A model generated the notes under the pieces. That model searched no databases. It worked only from the letters and a program-made list of their open reading frames with translations, and was not told where the DNA came from. A program made the translations under genes and the position numbers. A stretch of DNA of 32,756 nucleotides from Candidatus Kuenenia stuttgartensis (GTDB lineage Bacteria > Planctomycetota > Phycisphaerae > Phycisphaerales > SM1A02): the NCBI GenBank assembly GCA_945902075.1, contig CAMDMA010000038.1:1-32756 (forward strand). Direction: 5' to 3'. Positions 15,935 through 23,585 of the stretch are shown here, one piece after another (the stretch's first letter is position 1; each line of letters starts with the position of its first letter).

Positions 15935-17791
15935 ATGGAGCGTGAGTCGATCCAAGCGCAGAAATACGTGGGTCAACTCGCGGAGAGCTCTCCTGTGTGG
16001 GCAGGGTCCGCCACGACGCAGATCGGTGAGGCTTCAACGGTTGGGGTAGAGCGAACACGGCTCCATCATCTCGACGCGCTGCGAGCGTTCGCCATGCTGC
16101 TTGGGATCGCCCTACATGCAGCGCTGGCCTATGCGATTCCATACTGGATCGTGGTTGACGCGCGGCAATCGAAACTGCTCGGACTGCTCTTTCTTGGAAT
16201 CCACGGATTCCGCATGCAACTGTTTTTTCTCCTCAGCGGCTATTTCACTGCGATGCTGTGGAAGCGCTTTGGACTGCGTGCGCTCGTCTTCCATCGCGCA
16301 CGTCGCGTCGCGATTCCGCTCGCGCTTGGCTGCGTGACCGTACTCCCGGTGATGTGGGGCGTGTCACGATGGGCAGGAAGTGTGAATGCGCGCGCAGCCA
16401 TGCCACGTGAGGGGGTCGTCACGGCAATCGATTCCGCGCGAGATGTTTGGACGGCGGCAAGGTTTGGCAATATCAACGCACTCAAAGCGCATCTCCTCCG
16501 GGGTGCGTCGCCTAACGGGGTGGAGCCGATCTCTGGGCAGAGTCCTCTCGGCTGGGCGGTGATCGGTGGGCACGAGGCTGCGGTAGATGTACTGCTTGCA
16601 CTGGGCGCGAACGCGAGCGGTCGATTCCGAGATGGAAATACGCCGCTCCATAACGCCGCCTTTCTCGGTCGCGCCACGATCGCAACGCAGTTGCTCGCCG
16701 CAGGTGCGGAGGTCGCGGCGATGAATGAACGAAGCCAGAGGCCCCTTGATGCGTTGAGGCATGACCGCGCGACGACGGAGTTCATCGCGAGCCTTTTGCA
16801 GATTTCGATTGATTTCCCGCAAGTTCTTGAGGGGCGCGAGCAGGTTCGCGTGATGCTCCAACTGTACGAAGCCGAGTCAGGGTTTACGCGGCGAGAGGGG
16901 ACCGCCGCGCGTAGCGATGCCAACAGCCGCCGTGTTGGAGGCCGTATCGTTGAAGTCCTACGACGACCCTTCTTTGATCATCTCTGGTTTCTTTGGTTCC
17001 TCTGCTGGATGATCGGTGCGTTCGCACTCTTCGCGAAGGCGTGCGAATGCATGCCGTATGGCGCGTCTTGGCAGAATCGGTTCGCAAGCTCGCGAGCGTT
17101 AGGCGCGTTGGTCGCGACGCCGATCGCGCTCGTCTGGTTGGTTCCGCTGACCGTCGCGTCATATGCCTGGATGCATCCGCCGGAATCGCGTTGGTTCGGT
17201 GCGGAAACCTCAACAAGCGTGTTCCCCATGCCGAGCGCACTCGTCCATTACGCGCTGTTTTTTGCGTTCGGCACACTGCTGTTCCTCCAACCGCACGGAT
17301 CGTCGCGCTTCGGTCGGTGGTGGTGGATTGCGCTTCCACTCGCGGTGGTTGTATTCCCAATCGCACTCGGTTTTTCGATGCAGGCAGCCTGGACGCGCGA
17401 TGTCATCGCGTCAGACGGTGTGCGCCGTTTGATTTCGCTCCTCGGTTCATCGTTGTATGCGTGGCTCGCGTGCATCGCGCTCCTCGGACTCTTTGAGCGC
17501 TGTATCCACCGCGAACGACCGAGCCTGCGCTACCTCTCCGATGCTGCGTATTGGCTCTATCTTGTGCACCTTCCCGTCGTCCTCGCGGGACAAATCTTGA
17601 TGCGCGATGTGGATATCCCGGCGATGATGAAGTTTTCCGTGGTGCTGGTTGGTTCGACAGCGTTAGTACTTGTGGCCTATGAGTTTTTTGTTCGGTATTC
17701 GTGGGTCGGCCGATTGCTCAACGGCGCGCGATCTCCTCGCCACAGCGGCAGGAGAGTGCTGAGTTTGACGAAGAGACGCGGCCCAGAGTGA
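15935..17791 (+). CDS. Acyltransferase-3 family membrane protein with ankyrin repeats inserted
   Basis: This is a 618-residue membrane protein. Residues 42-150 are the front of an acyltransferase-3 domain: HHLDALRAFAMLLGIALHAAL carries the conserved R/H pair, then MQLFFLLSGYFTAMLWKRFG and HRARRVAIPLALG. Residues about 168-290 are soluble and consist of ankyrin repeats (SPLGWAVIGGHEAAVDVLLA, NTPLHNAAFLGRATIATQLL, then QRPLDALRHDRATTEFIASL). From residue 345 the acyltransferase helices resume (FFDHLWFLWFLCWMIGAFAL) and end with YLSDAAYWLYLVHLPVVLAG. The family moves acyl groups across the membrane to sugars; OpgC is one relative. The insertion would sit in an extramembrane loop. The start is set by GAGGA at 15925-15929, 5 bp before the ATG; a TTG further upstream is possible. 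Substrate is unknown. Confidence 0.85.
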   Translation: MERESIQAQKYVGQLAESSPVWAGSATTQIGEASTVGVERTRLHHLDALRAFAMLLGIALHAALAYAIPYWIVVDARQSKLLGLLFLGIHGFRMQLFFLLSGYFTAMLWKRFGLRALVFHRARRVAIPLALGCVTVLPVMWGVSRWAGSVNARAAMPREGVVTAIDSARDVWTAARFGNINALKAHLLRGASPNGVEPISGQSPLGWAVIGGHEAAVDVLLALGANASGRFRDGNTPLHNAAFLGRATIATQLLAAGAEVAAMNERSQRPLDALRHDRATTEFIASLLQISIDFPQVLEGREQVRVMLQLYEAESGFTRREGTAARSDANSRRVGGRIVEVLRRPFFDHLWFLWFLCWMIGAFALFAKACECMPYGASWQNRFASSRALGALVATPIALVWLVPLTVASYAWMHPPESRWFGAETSTSVFPMPSALVHYALFFAFGTLLFLQPHGSSRFGRWWWIALPLAVVVFPIALGFSMQAAWTRDVIASDGVRRLISLLGSSLYAWLACIALLGLFERCIHRERPSLRYLSDAAYWLYLVHLPVVLAGQILMRDVDIPAMMKFSVVLVGSTALVLVAYEFFVRYSWVGRLLNGARSPRHSGRRVLSLTKRRGPE

Positions 17792-17808
17792 TCAGAAAAT
17801 CGCCGCAA

Positions 17809-17868
17809 TTGCGTACTTGATTGGTTGGGCGCGAGGGCCTACATTTGCATCATGGTGCAAGTACGCAA
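17809..17868 (+). promoter_or_regulatory. arsR promoter with flanking inverted repeat (candidate ArsR operator)
   Basis: A sigma-70-like promoter is visible: TTGATT at 17817-17822, a 17-bp spacer, and TACATT at 17840-17845. The expected transcription start falls at or within a base or two of the arsR ATG (17852), so the message is probably leaderless. A perfect 11-bp inverted repeat flanks it: TTGCGTACTTG at 17809-17819 and CAAGTACGCAA at 17858-17868, 38 bp apart. The left arm overlaps the -35 box and the right arm lies inside the start of arsR. A palindrome CGCAATTGCG (17804-17813) overlaps the left arm. Placement suggests ArsR autorepression; this is inference. Confidence 0.6.
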
Positions 17869-18283
17869 GAAACCTCTCTCTTCCGCAGGTAGTGCCCCAC
17901 GCACCCGCCGGCCAATGAGTCCGAAGCAGGCTGTTCGATGTTGCGGGGCGATCGATGAGTTTCTCGACCCATCGCTGTTTAAATCACTCTGCGATCCGAC
18001 GCGTGCGCGGCTGCTCAGTTGTCTAGTCAAGTGTGGGCGCGCGTGTACAGTCGGCGAGGTTGCCGCATGTTGCGCCGTAGATCTTTCAGTCGTTTCGCGC
18101 CACCTTCAGCAACTTTCCCGAGCGGGTCTACTCGCGTCAGTGAAGTCTGGCCGAAGCGTCTCGTACGAAGTTCGGTACGACGATCTTTCCTCAAAACTGC
18201 GCGGTCTCGCAGCGGCAATCGAGGAGTTTCGCCCGGCCTGTATCAAAACGCCATGCTGTGGAGGTTCATGTGCAATCCGCTAA
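17852..18283 (+). CDS. arsR: ArsR-family arsenic-responsive repressor
   Basis: This 143-residue winged-helix regulator belongs to the ArsR/SmtB family, which represses until As(III) or another metal binds. The core is FKSLCDPTRARLLSCLVKCGRACTVGEVAACCAVDLSVVSRHLQQL, in which the recognition helix is DLSVVSRHLQQLSRAGL. It is followed by the wing LASVKSGRSVSYEVRYD. Twelve cysteines are present: C30-C31 near the N terminus, C57/C61/C65 and C73-C74 around the DNA-binding helices, and a C-terminal cluster (C130, C135, C136, C140). Thiol pairs near the reader helix fit As(III) sensing, but which ones bind is not determined. It heads an operon with the arsC-arsM fusion and the aquaporin, and its 3' end overlaps the next start. 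The start matches a promoter whose transcript would begin at the ATG. Confidence 0.9.
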   Translation: MVQVRKKPLSSAGSAPRTRRPMSPKQAVRCCGAIDEFLDPSLFKSLCDPTRARLLSCLVKCGRACTVGEVAACCAVDLSVVSRHLQQLSRAGLLASVKSGRSVSYEVRYDDLSSKLRGLAAAIEEFRPACIKTPCCGGSCAIR

Positions 18284-19745
18284 ACCACGACTCCGCGTGC
18301 TCTTTCTGTGCACTGGAAACTCCTGCCGAAGCCAAATGGCGGAAGGTTGGGCTCGCGCACTCAAGTCTGACTCGATCGACGCTTATTCAGCAGGAACAGC
18401 GCCACATGGCCTGAATCCGCTTGCGGTACGTGCGATGGCGGAGGTCGGTCTCGATATCTCGAGGTACACATCGAAACGTCCCGAAGATTGTGGAGTTGAG
18501 TTCGATTTTGTCGTAACCGTCTGCGATGCGGCGCACGAATCCTGCCCGATTGTTTCAGGTGCACGTGTCGTGCATGTTGGCTTTGATGATCCTCCGCGAC
18601 TTGCGCAATCAGCGTTGACTGGCGAAGAGGCAATGCCGCACTATCGCCGTGTGCGTGACGAGATTCGCGCGTTCGTTGAAACGCTTCCTGCCGCACTTCT
18701 GGCAAGTGCGGTTCCACTGCAGGGTGTCGGTGGAATCCTGAAGGCCGTTTCAATCACGAACCCGTCGTGTTGTGGTGCCGGATGTGAGTGTGCGCCGCAG
18801 TCATCGCCAGTGAGTGATCAAAGTGTGTCCCACGGAGCAGAATCTCTCGTGGCAGCGGATGCGCTGCGTGCACAGGTGCGTGAGGGTTATGCGAGAATCG
18901 CTGAAAGCGGTTGGTGGTCTGAGCCCGGTGCAACTGCAGGTGCGGGTGAAGCGACTTCTGTTGGCGGCTGCGGTGTGGGAGGGGCAGCGGGAGGTGGTTG
19001 CTGCGGCCCGGCGACTTTCACGCCCGAGCAGCTTGCGACTGCGATCGGATACTCGCAAGGTGAACTTGCAGTCGCGCCCGAGGGCGCAAACATGGGTCTT
19101 TCCTGCGGAAATCCCACGGCGATCGCAACGCTCCTCCCTGGAGAAGTGGTGCTCGACCTTGGATCTGGTGGCGGCTTTGATTGCTTCATTGCCGGTGCGA
19201 AGGTTGGGGCAACCGGCCGCGTCATTGGCATTGACATGACTCCTGAGATGCTCAGTAAGGCGCGCCGCAACGCGATCGGTTACGCCGCGCAGACTGGTCA
19301 TGACAACGTGGAGTTCCGGCTCGGTGAAATCGAGCATCTGCCGGTCGCGGACGCAAGCGTTGATGTCGTACTCTCGAATTGCGTCTTCAATCTCTCACCG
19401 GATAAGCCGCGCGTGTGGCGCGAACTTGCCCGCGTACTGAAGCCTGGCGGTCGCGTCGCGGTCTCAGACATCGCGCTTCTTCGGCCATTGCCTGTGGCGG
19501 TGTTACGCGATCTGGAGGCGCTTGTCGGCTGCGTTGCAGGCGCGGTACTGGTCGATGAGATGCGCGCGCAGGCAAGCGCTGCGGGCCTCGGCATGATCGT
19601 GTGTCGCGCGAAGCCCGAGTACATCGAGGCACTGACGGACTGGAGTGACCCGTTGTATGTCAAGATTCTCTCCGCGTTACCCGCAGGATCGAAGCCGAGC
19701 GAGTACATCACCAGCGTCGATATGACGGCGGTTAAGCCACGATGA
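18270..19745 (+). CDS. arsC-arsM: Fusion of arsenate reductase (ArsC, low-Mr phosphatase type) and arsenite methyltransferase (ArsM)
   Basis: This is a single 491-residue protein. Residues about 8-145 are the thioredoxin-linked ArsC: the C-x5-R P-loop [17 protein letters not shown] (C14, C19, R20), [16 protein letters not shown] with C85 and C92 for the disulfide cascade, and the general-acid region GFDDPPRL. A linker of about 50 residues contains the cluster [10 protein letters not shown]. Residues about 195-480 are Ars[11 protein letters not shown], a Cys pair at 244-245, [26 protein letters not shown] (SAM motif I), [23 protein letters not shown] and LVGCVAGAV. Three conserved As-binding Cys are therefore present (about C279, C371, C421). 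ArsC reduces arsenate; ArsM methylates As(III). The GTG at 18270 has GGAGG 5 bp upstream; GTG at 18258 is an alternative. The gene overlaps arsR, and its ATGA overlaps the aquaporin start. The frame is unbroken through the junction. Confidence 0.92.
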   Translation: MQSAKPRLRVLFLCTGNSCRSQMAEGWARALKSDSIDAYSAGTAPHGLNPLAVRAMAEVGLDISRYTSKRPEDCGVEFDFVVTVCDAAHESCPIVSGARVVHVGFDDPPRLAQSALTGEEAMPHYRRVRDEIRAFVETLPAALLASAVPLQGVGGILKAVSITNPSCCGAGCECAPQSSPVSDQSVSHGAESLVAADALRAQVREGYARIAESGWWSEPGATAGAGEATSVGGCGVGGAAGGGCCGPATFTPEQLATAIGYSQGELAVAPEGANMGLSCGNPTAIATLLPGEVVLDLGSGGGFDCFIAGAKVGATGRVIGIDMTPEMLSKARRNAIGYAAQTGHDNVEFRLGEIEHLPVADASVDVVLSNCVFNLSPDKPRVWRELARVLKPGGRVAVSDIALLRPLPVAVLRDLEALVGCVAGAVLVDEMRAQASAAGLGMIVCRAKPEYIEALTDWSDPLYVKILSALPAGSKPSEYITSVDMTAVKPR

Positions 19746-20422
19746 GCGTTGTGCAGGCAAGCATGCTCCGCCGATGTTCAGCAGAGTGTGTTGGTACTTT
19801 TTGCCTGGTATTTATGGGGACGGGCGCAATCGTCGTCAATGAAGTTTCGAATGGGGCGATCGGCCACATCGGAGTTGCGCTCGTGTTCGGGCTTGCGGTG
19901 CTTGCATTGATCTCCGCGTTCGGCGATGTGTCTGGAGCCCACATGAATCCCGCGGTTTCCCTTGCATTCTGGGTTTCGGGTCGGTTTCCCGGCAAAGGCG
20001 TCGCTCCATACGTCGTGGCGCAGTTCCTTGGAGCGCTGGTGGCGTCGCTCCTCGTGCGAGTGATCTTCCCAAACGCTGTGTCACTCGGGTCGACCATTCC
20101 GACAGGTTCGACCGCGCAGTCCTTCGTGCTTGAGGTCGTACTCTCGGCGATGTTGATGCTGGTCATTCTCGGGGTGTCACACGGGCCGAAGGAGAAAGGT
20201 CTTGTTGCGGGGACTGCAATCGGCGCGTTTGTTGGGCTTGAAGCACTCTTCGCGGGTCCGATTTCAGGCGCCTCGATGAATCCAGCGCGCTCGCTCGCGC
20301 CTGCGCTCGTCGCGGGCGCGATCGGTGACGTGTGGATCTATCTGGTTGCACCGACGATTGGCGCACTCATCGCAGTCCCGTTGAGCCGCGCAGTGCTTCC
20401 GCGTGATAAGACATTTGCCTGA
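19742..20422 (+). CDS. aqpS: MIP-family aquaporin/aquaglyceroporin of the arsenic operon (AqpS-like)
   Basis: This is a 226-residue six-helix channel with both signature loops, HMNPAVS (NPA at 69-71) and SMNPARS (NPA at 180-182, R183). It starts with RCSAECVGTFCLVFMGTGAIVV and ends with WIYLVAPTIGALIAVPLSRAV, the last helix. By alignment to E. coli AqpZ, the selectivity-filter His appears to be replaced by Ala (A168), which would widen the pore; this is inferred by eye. In Sinorhizobium meliloti AqpS replaces an ArsB pump and lets arsenite leave down its gradient, and a similar role is likely here. Translation is coupled by an ATGA overlap with the upstream fusion gene. No downstream terminator is clear. 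Confidence 0.88.
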   Translation: MSVVQASMLRRCSAECVGTFCLVFMGTGAIVVNEVSNGAIGHIGVALVFGLAVLALISAFGDVSGAHMNPAVSLAFWVSGRFPGKGVAPYVVAQFLGALVASLLVRVIFPNAVSLGSTIPTGSTAQSFVLEVVLSAMLMLVILGVSHGPKEKGLVAGTAIGAFVGLEALFAGPISGASMNPARSLAPALVAGAIGDVWIYLVAPTIGALIAVPLSRAVLPRDKTFA

Positions 20423-20831
20423 GGCAACGACGGTGTCCGTCGCGATCGTCCCCAACAGGTCTCATGGCAGGATTGCGGTCAAATTACGACGGGGATAGAT
20501 ACGATTTGACTCCGCCGTGAAACCATCTCAATCGCGCGGAGATCGTTGCTTTCAATTCCGGGCAGAGGACTTGGTTTGTGTCGTTTCATGCAAAATGGAA
20601 CCGCTCTACAGAAGGGGTCGAAAGGAGCCGAGGAGCATGAGTTTGTGGCATGTGGCGAAACTGTTTCTTTGCAGTGTCGCCGTGTCGTGGGCGCTTATGG
20701 ACTCAGACGCTGTAATACAGCTCTGAAATCATGCAGAAAAACTCGGAGCCGGGTAGTCTTTCGATCCTCGCGCGCATTTCTGCGTGTGATGAAATCAAGT
20801 CACACCCCGTCGTCCTTGGAGTCGGTCCATC
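20423..20831 (+). other. Intergenic region between arsenic operon and DUF3313-like lipoprotein gene
   Basis: No large gene is supported in these 409 bases. It holds a small 6-bp hairpin at 20428-20442 just after the aquaporin stop, without a T run, so it is a weak terminator candidate at best. It also holds the possible microprotein frame at 20637-20726. The promoter of the lipoprotein gene at 20832 must lie here. Confidence 0.5.
20637..20726 (+). CDS. Possible 29-residue membrane microprotein
   Basis: A 29-codon frame starts at an ATG preceded by AAGGAG (20622-20627, nine bases upstream) and by another AGGAG immediately before it. It encodes a peptide with one hydrophobic segment, LWHVAKLFLCSVAVSWALM, and a short polar end. 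Many bacterial membrane microproteins have this form. Support is limited to the ribosome-binding site and the hydrophobic helix, and chance is possible. Confidence 0.3.
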   Translation: MSLWHVAKLFLCSVAVSWALMDSDAVIQL

Positions 20832-21443
20832 ATGATCTCAGCAGCCCTTTCGATCACAACGTCTTCTCTCGTCCGCAACTCTGCAATCATCGTCGCCAGT
20901 GCACTCCTCGGAGCCTGTGGAGGCAGCGTCACGCCCCGAACAGGATTCATTCCGCCCGCGGTCGAACTTGCCAAACTTGACGGGCTTACGAGCGAGTGGC
21001 GAGTTATGGGCTTCGATGCGTCGGATTACGGTGAGATCATCGTGTATCCGGTGAAGATGCCAAATACAGACGACTACGGTGATCTCGATGCAGAGAAGAT
21101 CGAAGAGGTTCGTTCGATCTTTGATCGCAAGCTGCGCGAGGCAGTTGGATCCCAGCGCGGAACCGGCACCAAGCCACTCGTGATCCAAGCTGCAGTTACG
21201 AAGATCAAGCCCAATCGCCCAATTCTCAATGTCGCCCCGCAGTCGCAGATCATGAAGCGTGGTTACGGCTTTGCATCGTGCGAAATCTTCGCAAGTGTGG
21301 GTGAGGGTGGGCCAGTCGTTGCCGCGTACATGCAGACGACGGATACCAGCCGTTTCAGCACGGAGAAGTTGTCGGCCACAGGTACAGCCGAGCGCGGTTG
21401 TGGTGAGTGGGCGGATGCATTCGTCGCACTACTTCGTCGCTAA
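20832..21443 (+). CDS. Outer-surface lipoprotein, DUF3313-like
   Basis: This is a 203-residue lipoprotein. A hydrophobic signal (NSAIIVASALLGAC) ends in a clear lipobox with the lipidated Cys near residue 29, and the mature part starts C-G-G-S. The following TGFIPPAVELAKLDG...EWRVMGFDASDYGEIIVYPVKM resembles the start of DUF3313 (S-G-F-L-x-x-Y-x-x-L). LVIQAAVTKIKPNRPILNVAP and GYGFASCEIFASVGEGGPVVAAYM also fit the beta-rich pattern of that family, whose members are uncharacterised bacterial lipoproteins. The match is by pattern only, so it is moderate. It is monocistronic, ended by a strong terminator. Confidence 0.7.
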   Translation: MISAALSITTSSLVRNSAIIVASALLGACGGSVTPRTGFIPPAVELAKLDGLTSEWRVMGFDASDYGEIIVYPVKMPNTDDYGDLDAEKIEEVRSIFDRKLREAVGSQRGTGTKPLVIQAAVTKIKPNRPILNVAPQSQIMKRGYGFASCEIFASVGEGGPVVAAYMQTTDTSRFSTEKLSATGTAERGCGEWADAFVALLRR

Positions 21444-21513
21444 GTTTCGAGCAAGTCAAGACCTCGAAACCCTCGTTGAGGGTGTTGTTTAACTTCAAGT
21501 TGTATTCGATATC

Positions 21514-21554
21514 AGGGACACGCCCCCGCCACGATCGGGGGCGTGTCCCTTTTT
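21514..21554 (+). terminator. Strong Rho-independent terminator
   Basis: A perfect 15-bp stem (21514-21528 with 21536-21550) around a 7-base loop is followed directly by TTTTT at 21550-21554. It ends transcription of the DUF3313-like lipoprotein gene. The next 280 bases up to the following start contain no supported gene. Confidence 0.93.
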
Positions 21555-21832
21555 GGACTGCCTTCGATCGAAGTAAATCGAGCGCTCGTTCACCGGCTGA
21601 CACAAGTAGGGGATGGTTGACGATGGACGGCGCGCTGTGCCCGGTCAAGAGTGGTGCGCTCGGATTCTCGGGGCGAAGCGTCGGCTGCACGGCTTCCGTC
21701 CATGGCCGGGCGTGGGAGCGAGGGCTTCAGAATTCCGACACGTGTCGGGTGCCAGTCGTGATGGTCGGTCGCCGTGCACCGATCTTCCCACGCATGCGGT
21801 GAATCGTGGAATCCCAGCAACGGAGTCTTTAT

Positions 21833-23353
21833 ATGTGTCCTATCCCATCGTCGTGGTCCGCATCGGCAAACATCGCAACGTTCGCAAGCCTCGTGCTTCT
21901 CGGGGCGAGTGCTTGTCAAAGTCCAAAGTCCGAAACCAAGCCGGGTGCGGTTGCTGCCAATGAGCGACGCTTTACGCTTGGGGACGATTCGTCAAGCGCG
22001 ATTCTCCTCCGTCAAAACAGCCCAAGTGAGGTCCGTGTCGGTCAGGAGTACGACGGTTCCATCGATGTTGTCAACCTGACAGACGTTGATCTTCAGGGAG
22101 TGACAGTCACGCTTGAAAACATTTCAAACGTCCATCTCGTGGGTGCGAATCCTGAGTGGTCACGTCGCTCAAACGGTGACGTCATGTGGACGCTCTCAGA
22201 ACTCCCCGCGAGTTCGACCAAAACCATCACATTTCGGGCGAAGGCAGCGACTGCGGGCGTGGCATCCAATTGCTTAAGCGTGAGTTACGCAAACGTCCTT
22301 TGCGCGACAACGAATGTCGTCGAGCCGATGTTGGCGCTCGTCAAAACGGCACATCCTGAAATCTGTGGGACATGTTCGGACATCACACTGACCTATGCAG
22401 TCCGCAACTCTGGCACAGGCGTCGCTGAAAATGTGCTCATTCGTGACACCTTGCCTGATGGGCTCGTGACACGTGATGGGAAGTCAGTCGTCGAGTTGAA
22501 AGCTGGAAGTCTGCAGGCCGGAATGGAGCGCATTTACAACATCAACGCCAACGCAACGCGGCGCGGAACCTTTGCATCTGCGGCGTATGCATCGGCAGAC
22601 GGAGGACTCACCGCGCGATCAACAGAGCCATCGACCATCGTGCGGCAGCCAGCGCTCGTCTTCAGTTGCGACGCGAACAATCGCGTCTTCCTTGGTCGTG
22701 ACCTCGACTACCGAATCACCGTACGAAACATTGGTGATTGTGCGGCGACGGAGGTTCTCCTCAAGGCTCCCGTTCCGCAAGGATCCACTTACTTGTCAGC
22801 TGATATGACGGGACGGTTTGAAAATGGCGAGGTGGCGTGGAAACTCGACAGCCTTCCGCCCGGCCGTGCGACAACGGTCACCATGAAGATCCACCCATCG
22901 GCAGTTGGGCTCGCGCGTACGGTTGCTACCGCGTCTGCCAAGTGCGTCGCGCCGACAGGGACTGAGTGTTCGACCGACGTTGTCGGTGTGCCTGCGATTC
23001 TGCTTGAAGTCGTCGATACGGTTGACCCGGTTGAGGTTGGTGGAGAGACGACGTTCGTGATCACTGCAACCAACCAAGGGTCGTCGAATGACACCAATGT
23101 GAAAGTTGTCGCAACGTTGCCTCCGGCGATGCAATTCGTTTCCGGAAGTGGCGCGACCGCGGTGACGACAAGCGGACAGTTTGTGACGATGTCGCCCGTC
23201 GCGGTGCTTGCACCGGGCGCGAAAGCGGAATGGCGCATCATCATCAAGGCCAAGCTCGCACAGGATGCGCGAAGTCGTTGGGAAATGACGAGCGATCAGT
23301 TCAAGGTTCCGATCATCGAGACGGAGTCGAGTAACTTCTATGGCGATCACTAA
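21833..23353 (+). CDS. OmcB/Omp2-like lipoprotein with DUF11 repeats
   Basis: This is a 506-residue exported protein. The signal ends with a lipobox, L-G-A-S-A-C near residue 28. The rest is tandem DUF11 beta-sandwich repeats: VGQEYDGSIDVVNLTDVDLQ, CSDITLTYAVRNSGTGVAEN, GRDLDYRITVRNIGDCAATE and VGGETTFVITATNQGSSNDT each begin one. The last domain (VVDTVDPVEVGGE...NQGSSNDTNVKV...AQDARSRW...) follows the C-terminal domain of chlamydial OmcB (large cysteine-rich envelope protein) closely, as I recall it. Only eight cysteines remain after the lipobox, and the last domain has none. OmcB cross-links the chlamydial envelope by disulfides; here a non-covalent surface role is more likely. The start is supported by GGAG at 21822-21825 before the ATG at 21833; a GTG at 21806 is an alternative. 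Confidence 0.8.
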   Translation: MCPIPSSWSASANIATFASLVLLGASACQSPKSETKPGAVAANERRFTLGDDSSSAILLRQNSPSEVRVGQEYDGSIDVVNLTDVDLQGVTVTLENISNVHLVGANPEWSRRSNGDVMWTLSELPASSTKTITFRAKAATAGVASNCLSVSYANVLCATTNVVEPMLALVKTAHPEICGTCSDITLTYAVRNSGTGVAENVLIRDTLPDGLVTRDGKSVVELKAGSLQAGMERIYNINANATRRGTFASAAYASADGGLTARSTEPSTIVRQPALVFSCDANNRVFLGRDLDYRITVRNIGDCAATEVLLKAPVPQGSTYLSADMTGRFENGEVAWKLDSLPPGRATTVTMKIHPSAVGLARTVATASAKCVAPTGTECSTDVVGVPAILLEVVDTVDPVEVGGETTFVITATNQGSSNDTNVKVVATLPPAMQFVSGSGATAVTTSGQFVTMSPVAVLAPGAKAEWRIIIKAKLAQDARSRWEMTSDQFKVPIIETESSNFYGDH

Positions 23354-23380
23354 TTTGTGACAAGTGACGAGTCATGAGTG

Positions 23381-23423
23381 AATCCGGGGATTCGTGCGAT
23401 GCACGGCTCCCCGGATTGTTTTT
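23381..23423 (+). terminator. Rho-independent terminator after the OmcB-like gene
   Basis: A 10-bp stem (23381-23390 with 23408-23417) encloses a smaller CGTGC/GCACG stem in the loop (23393-23405) and is followed by GTTTTTA. It is a good intrinsic terminator for the gene ending at 23353. Confidence 0.88.
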
Positions 23424-23585
23424 ACCTGCGGCACTTTCCCCATCTGCACCAAAAATCTCAAACTGAGTTCAGTTGGTGAGAGCCCGACATGGTCTGCGCG
23501 GAGTGCATTTGACGAGCTCGTGTCTGAAACGATCCTCGTGAGATTCGCACCCACACCATTGGCCAGTTGGCTCAAGGAAAGCATC

